NCBI RefSeq assembly: GCF_020907405.1
Contig: NZ_JAJJOE010000011.1
Coordinates: 186,001-250,000, forward strand
DNA from: Arthrobacter sp. zg-Y769
GTDB lineage: Bacteria; Actinomycetota; Actinomycetes; Actinomycetales; Micrococcaceae
Reading direction: 5' to 3'
Length of the DNA stretch: 64,000 nt
A model generated the notes under the pieces. It searched no databases and had not been told where the DNA came from. It saw nothing but the letters and a program-made list of their open reading frames with translations. Position numbers and translations under genes: made by a program. This document shows, in pieces, positions 10,026-23,260 of this stretch. The first letter of the stretch is position 1. Every line of letters starts with the position of its first letter.

Positions 10026-10243
10026 TTGTTCACAGGTTGTGCACGGAGTTATCCACAGGTGTGGGAAACTCTGTGGGTTACTTTGCCAACTTCCTTGCAA
10101 ACAAAGGGAAGGAGGTTATCCACACCTGTGGAATTACATGTGTGTAAGTCTCCACAGCCTATGGATAACCCTGTGGATCGTCGGTCCGGGTCCAAAACTA
10201 CATCGTTGTAGGTTATTAACACTGTGGGTATTCCTGTGGATAA
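10026..10243. promoter_or_regulatory. Cluster of DnaA boxes outside the dnaA-dnaN region
   Basis: Three exact TTATCCACA boxes are present: 10049-10057 (+), 10116-10124 (+) and 10235-10243 (-). Single-mismatch copies include TTGTTCACA at 10026-10034 and TATGGATAA at 10160-10168, and weaker copies lie at 10127-10135 and 10172-10180. The block occupies the gene-free interval between crgA and the rhomboid gene, about 13.4 kb from the dnaA-dnaN boxes. Binding is inferred from motif identity; a titration, timing or auxiliary-origin role is unproven. Confidence 0.7.
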
Positions 10244-10328
10244 CTTTGCGGATCTGCGGATCCTGGCAGCTGCGCTGCGGCGGACCGCCCAGGACCGGCA
10301 CCTCCGGGCCGACGGCCAGCATTAAAGA

Positions 10329-10361
10329 CCTGTGCCCGCCGTCAAGGACGGCGGGCACAGG
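10329..10361. terminator. Perfect 15-bp hairpin downstream of the rhomboid gene
   Basis: CCTGTGCCCGCCGTC pairs exactly with GACGGCGGGCACAGG around an AAG loop. It sits 29 bases beyond the leftward rhomboid stop. There is no good T-run on either side, so termination is likely but not certain. Confidence 0.6.
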
Positions 10362-10390
10362 GTTCGATCCTCCAGGGGCGTCCCGTGAGG

Positions 10391-11251
10391 CTAGCCGGGG
10401 AGAATCTCCACCGGGGGCTGCCAGAACACAGCCACCGCGACCAGAACCAGCACGACCCCGGCCAGGCCGGCAAACTGGATGGCCGTACGGTGCTTCCCCC
10501 GGGGCGTATACGCCAGGATGGCTGCACAGGCTGCACCGGTCAGCAGGCCGCCTACGTGGGCCTGCCAGGCGATCCCGGGAACCACGAAGCCAAGGACCAG
10601 GTTTACCGCCAGCAGGATGAGCAGCGAACGCAGCTCCCCGCGCCGCTGCCGGATCACGACGAACAAGGCACCGAAGAGCCCGAAGACCGCACCTGAGGCG
10701 CCCACAACCGCCACGGCGGGGTCCGCCAGGTACATCACGCCCACGGAGCCGCCCAGCGCGGAGATCAGGTACAGCAAGGCGAACCGTCCGCGCCCGAACA
10801 GGGGTTCCAGGCTGCGGCCCAGGAACCATAGGGCATAGAGGTTGAAGGCAATATGGATGGGGCTGCCCTGGGAATGCAGGAAGGCCGAAGTCAGCAGGCG
10901 CCACGGCTGGTAATCCGTCAGCACGGGTGCGTAGAAGAAGGTCCGCGTGAATTCCGGCAGCATGAGCTGCAGCACGTAGGCCACGGCACAGACCGCCATG
11001 ATGGTGATGGTCACCACCGGTTTACCGTTCGGGGCAGCGCGTCCTCCAAAGGGCGTCCGGTAGGCCGGCTGGGCCTTGCGCTGCTGGTTGTAGCAGTCCA
11101 CGCACTGGACGCCTACGGCGGCGTTCTGCTGGCACTCGGGGCAGGCCGGGCGCCCGCAGCGCTGGCACCGGATATAGCTGACCCGGTCCGGATGGCGGGG
11201 ACACACGGGCACCTGCGAAGCCGGCACCTCGGCCGGCACACCATATGACAT
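10391..11251 (-). CDS. Rhomboid-family intramembrane serine protease with N-terminal zinc ribbon
   Basis: Cleaves transmembrane substrates within the bilayer. The 286-aa protein begins with a Cys/His-rich zinc-binding module (about residues 17-53; CPRHP, CQRCG, CPEC and CVDC pairs), then a rhomboid core of six or seven helices. Catalytic Ser186 lies in VVGASGAVFG and His232 in AWQAHVGG; Asn137 with HIAFNLYALWFLG is the oxyanion-type helix. The zinc ribbon plus rhomboid layout is common in actinobacteria. It follows the cyclophilin gene but is separated from it by a terminator, so it is probably transcribed alone. Its substrate is unknown. Confidence 0.93.
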   Translation of the reverse strand: MSYGVPAEVPASQVPVCPRHPDRVSYIRCQRCGRPACPECQQNAAVGVQCVDCYNQQRKAQPAYRTPFGGRAAPNGKPVVTITIMAVCAVAYVLQLMLPEFTRTFFYAPVLTDYQPWRLLTSAFLHSQGSPIHIAFNLYALWFLGRSLEPLFGRGRFALLYLISALGGSVGVMYLADPAVAVVGASGAVFGLFGALFVVIRQRRGELRSLLILLAVNLVLGFVVPGIAWQAHVGGLLTGAACAAILAYTPRGKHRTAIQFAGLAGVVLVLVAVAVFWQPPVEILPG

Positions 11252-11267
11252 TGCTGGGACTCCCGGA

Positions 11268-11305
11268 TTGAAGAAAGGCCCCGGCCGGAGAGTCCGGCCG
11301 GGGCA
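11268..11305 (-). terminator. Rho-independent terminator of the cyclophilin gene
   Basis: On the minus strand, GCCCCGGCCGG pairs with CCGGCCGGGGC around a 5-base loop and is followed by CTTTCTTC. It lies 12 bases after the cyclophilin stop. Confidence 0.8.
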
Positions 11306-11317
11306 CCTTCGAACAGA

Positions 11318-11860
11318 CTAGAGCTGTTCGACGGTAATGCTGTTGATAACCACGTCTTCGGTCGGCTTGTCGCGTCCGTCCGTGGAAACCGAGTTGAGCT
11401 GGTCAACCAGTGCGCGCGACTCGTCGTCGGCAACCTCACCGAAGATGGTGTGCTTGCCCTGCAGCCACGTGGTCGGCACGGAGGTGATGAAGAACTGCGA
11501 GCCGTTGGTGCCGCGGCCCATCTGGACGCCTGCGTTGGCCATGGCCAGCTTGTACGGGGCGGAGAAATCCAGATCGGGGTTGATCTCGTCGTCGAACTGG
11601 TAGCCCGGACCGCCGGTGCCGCGGCCCAGGGGGTCACCGCCCTGGATCATGAAGTCCTTGATGATGCGGTGGAAGATGGTTCCGTCGTAAAGCGGACGGG
11701 TGGTCTTTTCGCCCGTCGCCGGATCGGTCCATTCGATTTCGCCGGTAGCCAGGCCCACGAAGTTCTTGACCGTCTTGGGGGCGTGGTTTCCGAAGAGGTT
11801 GACACTGATGTCACCCATGGAAGTGTGGATGGTTGCTTTTGCTGTAGGAATAGCAGTCAT
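11318..11860 (-). CDS. Cyclophilin-type peptidyl-prolyl cis-trans isomerase
   Basis: Catalyses proline isomerisation during folding in the cytoplasm; no signal peptide or membrane segment is seen. The product is about 180 aa from the ATG giving MTAIPTAKATIHTSMGDI; a GTG seven codons upstream is an alternative. Cyclophilin landmarks include the FHRIIKDFMIQGGDP catalytic loop, GSQFFITSVPT and WLQGKHTIFGEV. Position beside the gyrase-tRNA cluster matches mycobacterial ppiA (Rv0009). Confidence 0.95.
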   Translation of the reverse strand: MTAIPTAKATIHTSMGDISVNLFGNHAPKTVKNFVGLATGEIEWTDPATGEKTTRPLYDGTIFHRIIKDFMIQGGDPLGRGTGGPGYQFDDEINPDLDFSAPYKLAMANAGVQMGRGTNGSQFFITSVPTTWLQGKHTIFGEVADDESRALVDQLNSVSTDGRDKPTEDVVINSITVEQL

Positions 11861-12012
11861 AAGGACATTGTTCCACGGCACTTCTACGCGTGGGCGGAAT
11901 CAGCCGTGTTCAGCGCACAGTGAAAACCGCGCCCTGTCCGGGCCCTCGATAGCAGAGACCCGCCGGAACACGTAGGCTAAGGCTGAAACGACAACTATCC
12001 CGGGAGGTAGTT

Positions 12013-13017
12013 TTGAAGAAGGACCGCATCACCCATGATCTCGAAGCCAACGTCGCAGCAGGCATCGTGACTGCCCGCGATTGGGCTACACCCAAGGTCG
12101 ACGCAGCCAAGGGCTGGGCCGTTCCGCGCATTGAGAAGGGGATCGAGACCGCATCGCCGAAGATCCAGGACGGCATCAAGCGCGCCGCTGACGAAATCGC
12201 ACAGGGCGTAGCTACCGTGACACCGCGCATTCAGGGCGGGCTCGAAAAGGTTGGACCGCGCATCAGCCACGCAGTGGACGAAGCCGCTCCGCGCATCCAG
12301 AGCACCCTGGACCGTGCCACGCCGGCGCTGAACACGGCCAAGGACCGGGTTGTTGACGGTTACATTCCCGCCCTGTCCACGCGCATCGGGGTGGCAGCAG
12401 ACAACGTTTCGCGCAGCCTGACCGCGGCCAACGTGCCCGTCCAGACGGCCGTAGCGAAGGTCACCGGTAACAAGAAGGCGCTGAAGCGGGCGCAGAAGGC
12501 CGCTGCACAGGCTGCCAAGGAAGCCCGCAAGAACCAGAAGGGCGGCAGCAAGGGCTGGCTGGTCTTCGGCATCATTGCCGCGGCAATGACGGCCGGCGTA
12601 GCCGCCTGGCGCGCTTCCCGCCCGGTCGAGGATCCGTGGAAGACGCCGGCTCCCAAGCCTGCAGCCACCACCGGTGCCGCTCCCAAGCCGGCAGCCACCA
12701 CCCCGGCAACGGCTCCTGCCAGCACCGGTACTTCCTCCGCTGCAACGGCCAAGCCGGCCGAGGCCGCCACGCCCGTCGTTGAGGTACCCAAGCCGACGCC
12801 GGCAGCCAAGCCCGCTGCGAAGGCCACGGACGCCGCTGCACCTGCTCCCTCCGACACTGCGGAGACCGTCGCCAGCATCAAGGAAGCAGCCGAGCGCGCT
12901 GCGGCCCGTTCCGGCGAGAAGGCCTCCGATGCCGGCAAGCACAGCAAGGATGCCGCCGGCGACGCCAAGGCTGCAAAGCCCTCCGGCGCCCATTCGGAGA
13001 ACAACACCGGCAAGTAG
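12013..13017 (+). CDS. Membrane-anchored protein with tandem 11-residue amphipathic repeats
   Basis: I do not recognise a named family. The start is a TTG after GGGAGGTAG. Residues 12-121 are ten consecutive 11-residue units of the form x-x-A-x-P-[KR]-I-x-x-x-[ILV], for example WAVPRIEKGIE, TPRIQGGLEK and APRIQSTLD. A Lys/Ala-rich helix (about 148-175) leads into one membrane segment at about 180-202 (WLVFGIIAAAMTAGVAAW), then a long Pro/Ala/Lys/Thr-rich disordered tail to residue 334. Eleven-residue repeats occur in apolipoproteins, synuclein and perilipins, where they bind lipid surfaces; a membrane or lipid-surface role here is inference. The gene is flanked by a 17-bp terminator on its 3' side. 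Confidence 0.85.
   Translation: MKKDRITHDLEANVAAGIVTARDWATPKVDAAKGWAVPRIEKGIETASPKIQDGIKRAADEIAQGVATVTPRIQGGLEKVGPRISHAVDEAAPRIQSTLDRATPALNTAKDRVVDGYIPALSTRIGVAADNVSRSLTAANVPVQTAVAKVTGNKKALKRAQKAAAQAAKEARKNQKGGSKGWLVFGIIAAAMTAGVAAWRASRPVEDPWKTPAPKPAATTGAAPKPAATTPATAPASTGTSSAATAKPAEAATPVVEVPKPTPAAKPAAKATDAAAPAPSDTAETVASIKEAAERAAARSGEKASDAGKHSKDAAGDAKAAKPSGAHSENNTGK
12046..12375 (+). repeat. Ten tandem 33-bp units encoding hendecad repeats
   Basis: Each 33-base unit encodes 11 residues in phase. The protein pattern is conserved (Pro or small residue at position 5, Ile/Val/Leu at 7, aliphatic at 11) but the DNA is diverged. This suggests old duplication kept by selection on structure rather than recent expansion. 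Confidence 0.8.
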
Positions 13018-13055
13018 CAATACCCGTCCGGGCGCGAGACCGTACCGGGACGAAT

Positions 13056-13092
13056 AGAAGGAGGGCTCCGCCTGTGGCGGAGCCCTCCTTCT
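13056..13092. terminator. Bidirectional 17-bp stem terminator
   Basis: AGAAGGAGGGCTCCGCC pairs exactly with GGCGGAGCCCTCCTTCT around TGT. It sits between the rightward repeat-protein gene and the leftward EamA gene and can serve both. Confidence 0.8.
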
Positions 13093-13107
13093 ATGTTTGG
13101 AACCTAC

Positions 13108-14031
13108 CTACAGTTCGTCTCCGCCCAGGGCAGGCGGAGCGGGAGATACCGGCCGTGCGCCCTGGCCGGCTTGTCTGCGGAACCTGCCTTGCCCTGCGAC
13201 AACCACTGTCAGTCCGGCGAGGATCAGCGCCAGGCCTGCATACGTGCCGGCAGGAAGCTGCTCGTGCAGGAAGACGGCTGCCAGAATGGCCGCGCCCGGG
13301 ATCTCGAGCAGGATGATCATGGACACCACCAGCGGGCTGATCACCGCCAGCAGGTGGTTGAACACCGTATGGCCCAGCATCTGGGCCACAACGGTCACTG
13401 CGAGGATTCCCAGCCATGCCGCTGGCGGGAACCCGACGACCGGCTGCCGGAAGGCGGCGCACAAGGCCAGAAGGAGAACGGCACACGCGCCGTAGCAGAG
13501 GGTTGTATAGGTGCCGGTGGACATCGATTCCCGCGCCTTCCCGCCGGCAACGGTGTAGACGCCGGCAAGGGCACCGCCGGCCACTGCCAGCACGTCGCCG
13601 ATAAGGGCCTCCTGCGACAGCCCCAGGTCGAACCCCGAAATCACCAGCACGCCGGCGAATGCAGCCGCCAGGCCCGCCAGGACCGCCGGCGGGACACTGA
13701 TGCCCCGCAGGACGTTGAACAACGCGATCCACCCTGCCTGGAGGCAGACCAGCGCCGTGGCAGCTGCCACGGACGTCAGTTGCAGCGAGGTGATAAAGCA
13801 GGCGAAGTGCAGCGCCAGCGCGACGGCGGCAAGGGCGGTCCACTTGTAGTCCCGGGCCGTGAGCTGCCCGAAGTCCCGCCGCCGCCCCACTATGGCAGGA
13901 GTACCCATCAGCACGGCACCGATGGCGTTGCGCCAGAAGGCGATGGCCAGGGCGGGAGCTGCGGTAGCCGCCATAATGGGTCCGGATGCGGAGACGCCCA
14001 GCACGCCTACTACCGCAAGGAAAACATTCAC
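13108..14031 (-). CDS. EamA/RhtA-type drug/metabolite transporter
   Basis: A 10-helix DMT-superfamily permease of 307 aa, probably an exporter of amino acids or metabolites. Two EamA halves are visible: the N-terminal half begins FLAVVGVLGVSASGP and contains AIAFWRNAIGAVLMGTP; the C-terminal half ends with LEIPGAAILAAVFLHEQLP, a typical EamA helix 9 segment, and LILAGLTVVVA. The start is a GTG with no clear ribosome site, so the exact N-terminus is uncertain. Substrate cannot be told from sequence. Confidence 0.88.
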   Translation of the reverse strand: MNVFLAVVGVLGVSASGPIMAATAAPALAIAFWRNAIGAVLMGTPAIVGRRRDFGQLTARDYKWTALAAVALALHFACFITSLQLTSVAAATALVCLQAGWIALFNVLRGISVPPAVLAGLAAAFAGVLVISGFDLGLSQEALIGDVLAVAGGALAGVYTVAGGKARESMSTGTYTTLCYGACAVLLLALCAAFRQPVVGFPPAAWLGILAVTVVAQMLGHTVFNHLLAVISPLVVSMIILLEIPGAAILAAVFLHEQLPAGTYAGLALILAGLTVVVAGQGRFRRQAGQGARPVSPAPPALGGDEL

Positions 14032-14135
14032 AGGCCAACACTAGTGCAGTGTCGTGGCACCACCTCGCCCGCGGCGGGGACCCTTCACGGTGCGGAGTCT
14101 TACCGGAGTCCCGGTTCCTAGGGTGCACCGGAAAC

Positions 14136-14173
14136 ACAGAAGGTCCCCGCTCCAAAGAGCGGGGACCTTCTGT
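14136..14173 (-). terminator. Terminator after tRNA-Ala
   Basis: A perfect 17-bp stem (ACAGAAGGTCCCCGCTC against GAGCGGGGACCTTCTGT) with a 4-base loop lies seven bases beyond the tRNA-Ala 3' end. On the minus strand it is followed by GTTTCC. Confidence 0.8.
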
Positions 14174-14179
14174 ATTCGG

Positions 14180-14252
14180 TGGAGGCACGGGGACTCGAAC
14201 CCCGAACCCCCTGCTTGCAAAGCAGGTGCGCTACCAATTGCGCCATGCCCCC
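14180..14252 (-). tRNA. tRNA-Ala (anticodon TGC)
   Basis: A 73-nt cloverleaf: acceptor GGGGGCA/TGCCTCC with the G3-U70 alanine identity pair, D-arm GCGCAATTGGTAGCGC, anticodon loop TTTGCAA, T-loop GGTTCGAGTCC and discriminator A. CCA is not encoded. Confidence 0.97.
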
Positions 14253-14318
14253 GAAATGAGAACTTATCCAGTATAACCTACCGTTGCCGGTGTTATGACC
14301 AGTGCGACTATTTGGTGA

Positions 14319-14438
14319 TCAGTCGACCTTGTCGGTCGATTCCTTCCAAACGGTCTTCTCAGCGGCAGTTTCCTGCCACTTCTTGAAAGCGAAGATTCCT
14401 GCAGCCGCTGCTGCCGTAACTGCTAGCAACTTCTTCAC
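14319..14438 (-). CDS. DLW-39 family small protein (39 aa)
   Basis: A very short gene lying between the tRNA-Ala and tRNA-Ile genes on their strand. GTG start with an excellent ribosome site (AAGGAGGATTCC). The product begins MKKLLAVTAAAAAGIFAF, one hydrophobic helix, followed by KKWQETAAEKTVW and ending KESTDKVD; this matches the DLW-39 pattern of actinobacterial small proteins (hydrophobic start, acidic middle, xLW-like motif, TD near the end). Function is unknown. Confidence 0.85.
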   Translation of the reverse strand: MKKLLAVTAAAAAGIFAFKKWQETAAEKTVWKESTDKVD

Positions 14439-14483
14439 GGAATCCTCCTTGCCGTTGTGGTCCACCTTTTGCAAGGTGTTCCG

Positions 14484-14557
14484 TGGGCGTACCAGGACTT
14501 GAACCTGGGACCTCTTCGTTATCAGCGAAGCGCTCTAACCGCCTGAGCTATACGCCC
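14484..14557 (-). tRNA. tRNA-Ile (anticodon GAT)
   Basis: A 74-nt cloverleaf: acceptor GGGCGTA/TACGCCC, D-arm AGCTCAGGCGGTTAGAGC, anticodon loop CTGATAA with GAT, T-loop GGTTCAAGTCC and discriminator A. The tRNA-Ile then tRNA-Ala order after gyrA-DUF3566 is conserved in actinobacteria. Confidence 0.97.
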
Positions 14558-14618
14558 CGAACCTCTTCGGGCCGAGATATGACTTTACCGTACCTTCGGC
14601 CCGGCGCCAAATCGAGTT

Positions 14619-14667
14619 GTTTTCCGGTCCCGGAGACGCTGTTGAAGCACCTCCGGAACCGGAAAAC
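14619..14667 (-). terminator. Hairpin at the end of the gyrase operon
   Basis: GTTTTCCGGTCCCGGAG pairs with CTCCGGAACCGGAAAAC (one mismatch) across a 15-base loop, immediately after the DUF3566 stop. No strong T-run follows on the minus strand, so termination is probable only. Confidence 0.55.
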
Positions 14668-14668
14668 G

Positions 14669-15174
14669 CTAGTCGTCCGTAAGCGTCACACCAATGCCGC
14701 CCACCAGGGTGGAGGCGATGTTGTACAGCACGGCCGCGAGCATCGACAGTGCCGTCAGCAGCAGGACGTTCACTACGGCGATGATGGTGGCAAAGGAAAC
14801 CACCTGTCCCAGCGAGGCGAAGTCGCGGAGGTCGAAGCCGCCGGACTCGCTGCCGGCAATCTCTCCCAGCAGCGTGTTGACCCGGTCAAAGATGCCGGTC
14901 AGGTCCAGCACGGTCCACAGCACGATGGCAGCCACCACTGTGACGACGCCGAGTGCCACCGACAGCAGGAACGCCATCTTCAGGACGGACCAGGGATCGA
15001 TCTTGCTGACCAGCAGCCGGGCCTTGCGGGCCTTGGCCTTCGGTGCCGGCTTCACCAGCGGCTGGCGGTTACCCGAGGTGCTCTGACCCCCTCCAGGACG
15101 CTGGGCGGGGCGGGCGGGGGTTTTCACCCGCGGCCCGCCGCCCGAGGACGACCTGGGGCCTGGGTTGGTCGAGC

Positions 15175-15178
<4 letters not shown>
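14669..15178 (-). CDS. DUF3566 family transmembrane protein
   Basis: A 169-aa protein with a disordered Pro/Gly/Arg-rich first 50 residues and two membrane helices (about 67-91 and 126-155) that match DUF3566 ([40 protein letters not shown]). Its start overlaps the gyrA stop by 4 bases. The same gene follows gyrA in mycobacteria (Rv0007). Molecular function is not established; constant linkage to gyrase and the tRNA pair is the main clue. Confidence 0.92.
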
Positions 15179-17832
<2,654 letters not shown>

Positions 17833-17901
17833 AGTTCTGCTTCCGTTTCTAAGTCGCTAAAGTCCATGCTCTCCGGCAGCCAGTCGCCGGCACTGAATCC
17901 G

Positions 17902-20082
<2,181 letters not shown>

Positions 20083-20224
20083 CTAATGACGGTTTGGAGC
20101 GAATCGGACCGCCCCGGATAGGGACCGATACCGGCACGGGGGTTCTCCGGCCCCTAACCGGCTCCTGCACGGGCAGGAAGTCCGGTCCTTTCCCGCCGGG
20201 CGCGCACCCGCACGAAGCCGCGGC

Positions 20225-20785
20225 CTACCCGTAGGTGTCGCGCGGTCCCCGACCCTTAACGCTCCGCAGTCCCTTGCGCCAGTTCGGCGCCGCCGGGCCG
20301 ATGACCTCGATCTTGGTGACGACGCCGGACCCTAGTTCGGCGTCGAACCGGGCAATGAGGGTGGCCCGCAGGAGCCGAAGCTGGGTGGCCCAGGCGGTCG
20401 AATCGCACCGGACCTGCACTGTGGTGTCCTGAAACGATTCCGGCTTGCAGTGGGCACTCACTTCGCTTCCCACCAGCTCCTCCCAGCGGGAAATCACGGA
20501 TCCCACGGCAACGGGAGAGTTCCAGCCGCGTTCATTGACGAAGCGGGTGAAGACATTGCCCAGGCCCTGCGGATCCCGCCCGACATATTCTCCGGGCACA
20601 AAGGGGACCTGCCTGCTTCGGCCGGTCTTGCGACGGGTGGCCGGGATGCGCTGGTTTCCACGGGCCTGGGCTGCCTGCCGCATGCGGTTCAGCTGCTCCC
20701 GCGCCGCGTCCGGCCGGTCCTCGGGATCCCCGCCCGAAGGCACGGGCTCAGGAGACGGGGACACTGACGCCTCCCGGGACCACAT
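20225..20785 (-). CDS. dciA: DUF721 protein, DciA-type replicative helicase loader/operator
   Basis: Recruits or activates DnaB helicase in bacteria that lack DnaC/DnaI. The 186-aa protein has a charged N-terminal region and a DUF721 domain in the second half (about 95-170; [36 protein letters not shown]). Position between recF and gyrB equals mycobacterial Rv0004 (DciA). The start lies 38 bases inside the recF 3' end, so the two genes are probably translationally coupled. No DnaC or DnaI homologue is in the window. Confidence 0.88.
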   Translation of the reverse strand: MWSREASVSPSPEPVPSGGDPEDRPDAAREQLNRMRQAAQARGNQRIPATRRKTGRSRQVPFVPGEYVGRDPQGLGNVFTRFVNERGWNSPVAVGSVISRWEELVGSEVSAHCKPESFQDTTVQVRCDSTAWATQLRLLRATLIARFDAELGSGVVTKIEVIGPAAPNWRKGLRSVKGRGPRDTYG

Positions 20786-21932
20786 TGATGACGCGTCCTG
20801 CCAGTGCCTCCGGAATATCGTCTCCCACGGCAGCGGTCACCAACACCTGCTCGGCGCCGGCGACAATACCGGCCAGCCGCTGCCGGCGCTGGACATCCAG
20901 TTCGGCAAACACGTCGTCCAGGATCAGGATGGGTCCGGATCCGGGGGTGGGATCGTCGCTGGTGAGCAGGTAGTAGGACCCCAGCCGGAGGGACAGGGCA
21001 AAGGACCAGGTCTCCCCGTGGGAGGCGTATCCCTTGGCCGGAGCCTGCCCGAGAATCAGTTCCAGTTCGTCCCGGTGCGGCCCCACCAGTGAGATCCCGC
21101 GTTCAAGTTCGCGCCTGCGGTTGGCGGCAAAGGCCAGCAGGAACCGCTCGGTGAGTTCCGGGACGGTCAGGGCATACAACTCGTCCGGATCCTGGGAGTC
21201 TTCCACGGCGCCGTCGTCGTTCACTGTCCCCTGCAGGGTGGACCGGTAGACGGCCCGCGCCGCTTTCGACCCGTCCGTCAGGTCACGGTAGGCCGCCTGC
21301 AGATGTGGCTGCAGCCGCTGCAGCGCCTCGAGCCTGGCAGCCACCAACTGGGCGCCGGCCACCGCCATGTGCTGGTCCCAAACATCCAGCGTGGCCTCGT
21401 GCGCAGACGTGACACGGCCGGCTGCCCGTGCAGATTTCAGCAGCGCGTTCCGTTGCTTCAGCACGCGTTCATAGTCGGAGCGCGTTGCCGCATGGCGCGG
21501 CACCAGGGAGACGATCAATTCGTCCAGGAAACGACGGCGGCTGCCGGGATCGCCCTTGACCAGCGCCAGGTCCTCGGGCGCGAAAAGCACCGTCCGGCAC
21601 AGGCCGAGGATGTCCCGGGCACGGACCGGGTTGGCGCGGTTGATTCGCGCCCGGTTGCCGCGGCCGGGGTTCAGTTCCAGCTCGACGCCGGTGGCCTGGG
21701 ACCCCCGCATCAGGCGGGCCCGGATCAATGCCTGTTCGGCCTCGAAGTTCACCAAAGGGGCATCCGTGCTCACCCGGTGGGAAGACAGCGTGGCCAGATA
21801 GCCGATTGCCTCGACGATGTTGGTTTTGCCCGTGCCGTTGGGTCCTACGAAGACGGTGACTCCGGGTTCGAGCCGGATATCCAGCTGCGGATAGCTGCGG
21901 TAGCCCGTCAGGGAGAGGTGGTCAACGTACAT
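20748..21932 (-). CDS. recF: DNA replication and repair protein RecF
   Basis: SMC-like ABC ATPase that loads RecA at gaps through RecFOR. 394 aa; Walker [10 protein letters not shown] at 30-38, signature region in [18 protein letters not shown] leading to [10 protein letters not shown], and Walker [13 protein letters not shown]. Actinobacterial recF proteins are this length. A 203-base gap separates it from dnaN; no gnd gene lies between them. Confidence 0.97.
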   Translation of the reverse strand: MYVDHLSLTGYRSYPQLDIRLEPGVTVFVGPNGTGKTNIVEAIGYLATLSSHRVSTDAPLVNFEAEQALIRARLMRGSQATGVELELNPGRGNRARINRANPVRARDILGLCRTVLFAPEDLALVKGDPGSRRRFLDELIVSLVPRHAATRSDYERVLKQRNALLKSARAAGRVTSAHEATLDVWDQHMAVAGAQLVAARLEALQRLQPHLQAAYRDLTDGSKAARAVYRSTLQGTVNDDGAVEDSQDPDELYALTVPELTERFLLAFAANRRRELERGISLVGPHRDELELILGQAPAKGYASHGETWSFALSLRLGSYYLLTSDDPTPGSGPILILDDVFAELDVQRRQRLAGIVAGAEQVLVTAAVGDDIPEALAGRVINVVPGGVSVPVS

Positions 21933-22135
21933 GGGTTCTGATCCTCTCCTCTTCGTCGGGCCTGTCCGGCGATCCTGTGCAGCGGCTGGCAGAAACGGCC
22001 GATGATCTGCCCACTGCCCAACAGGCCCTTGTCAAATTGTGTTACATCGACATTGTTACGCCGCTTTTTCCATGCCGCCGCTTCGCCTGCCACCGGACCA
22101 ATCACGCTTTGCCGGGGCCGGCGGGCGGCGGTGAC

Positions 22136-23260
22136 TTACTGGTTCGGCAGACGCACCGGCATCAGCAGGTAGCGGTAATCGGCCTGGTCATCGCCGGTGA
22201 GCTCTTCCTGGGCGGAAATCACTGCCGGCTTGGGCGGCGTCGTGAAGGAGAAGCGGACATATTTGCTCGGGAACGCGCTCAGGCCTTCGCTCAGGTAGTG
22301 CGGGTTGAAGGCAACCGTGATGTCGTCGCCTACCAATGCAGCTTCCAGTGCTTCAGATGCCTGGGCGTCCTCACCGGTGCCTGCATCGAGGGAGAGCTGA
22401 CCATCGGTGAAGGCCAGGCGGACCGGCGTGTTCCGTTCGGCCACGAGGGACACTCGCCGTACGGCTTCCACCAGCGCCGAGGTTTCCACGGTGGCGTGGA
22501 TCGGCGTGTTTTCAGGGAAAAGAGAGCGGATCTTGGGGTAATCGCCGTCTACCAGCAGCGAGGTGGTGCGCCGTCCACCACTTTCAAAACCAATGAGTTC
22601 GCTGTCATCGGAGAGGGCGATGTTGAGGTCCCCTGCGCCGCCGAGAGTCTTGGCCACTTCGTTGAGGGTCTTGGCTTTCACGAGGGCACTGGTGGAAATT
22701 CCCGGGGTAGCCGGCTTCCAGGACAGTTCCCTCAGGGCCAGGCGGTACCGGTCGGTGGCAAGGAAGGTAATGAGGTCATCTTCGATTTCCATCCGCACAC
22801 CCGTGAGGATGGGCAGGGTGTCATCGCGGCTGGCGGCAATGATCACCTGCGACACGGCCTGAGCGAAAGCATCGCCGTCGACGACGCCGCTCACCTCGGG
22901 AAGGGCAGGCAGTTCCGGATATTCGGCTTCAGGCATGGTGGCGAGGTTGAACCGGCTGTTGCGGCAGGTCAGTGTGACCTTCGAACCGTCGGTCTCCACT
23001 TCAACCGGAGCCGAAGGAAGGCTCCGGCAGATCTCGGCCAGCAGGCGGCCGGAAACCAGGATGGTCCCCTCTTCGCTGACATCCGCCGGAATCTGCAGAC
23101 GCGCGGAAATCTCGTAATCGAAGCTGGCGATGCTCAGGGAACCGTTTTCAGCCTTGATAAGCAGCCCCGAAAGGACCGGAACCGGCGGGCGCGGAGACAG
23201 GGAACGCGCTGTCCACGTGACGGCCTCGGCCAGGACATCCCGCTCAACTCGAAACTTCAC
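22136..23260 (-). CDS. dnaN: DNA polymerase III subunit beta (sliding clamp)
   Basis: Ring-shaped dimeric processivity clamp for the replicase. The 374-aa protein contains three clamp folds; it begins MKFRVERDVLAEAV from a GTG start and ends YLLMPVRLPNQ, the hydrophobic-pocket C-terminus typical of DnaN. It lies just beyond the dnaA-dnaN intergenic DnaA boxes. Confidence 0.98.
   Translation of the reverse strand: MKFRVERDVLAEAVTWTARSLSPRPPVPVLSGLLIKAENGSLSIASFDYEISARLQIPADVSEEGTILVSGRLLAEICRSLPSAPVEVETDGSKVTLTCRNSRFNLATMPEAEYPELPALPEVSGVVDGDAFAQAVSQVIIAASRDDTLPILTGVRMEIEDDLITFLATDRYRLALRELSWKPATPGISTSALVKAKTLNEVAKTLGGAGDLNIALSDDSELIGFESGGRRTTSLLVDGDYPKIRSLFPENTPIHATVETSALVEAVRRVSLVAERNTPVRLAFTDGQLSLDAGTGEDAQASEALEAALVGDDITVAFNPHYLSEGLSAFPSKYVRFSFTTPPKPAVISAQEELTGDDQADYRYLLMPVRLPNQ

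Noticed and set aside
10329-10375. GGTTCGATCC after a GC-rich hairpin, resembling a tRNA T-arm
   Set aside because: No acceptor, D-arm or anticodon arm can be folded around it; the hairpin is better explained as the rhomboid terminator.
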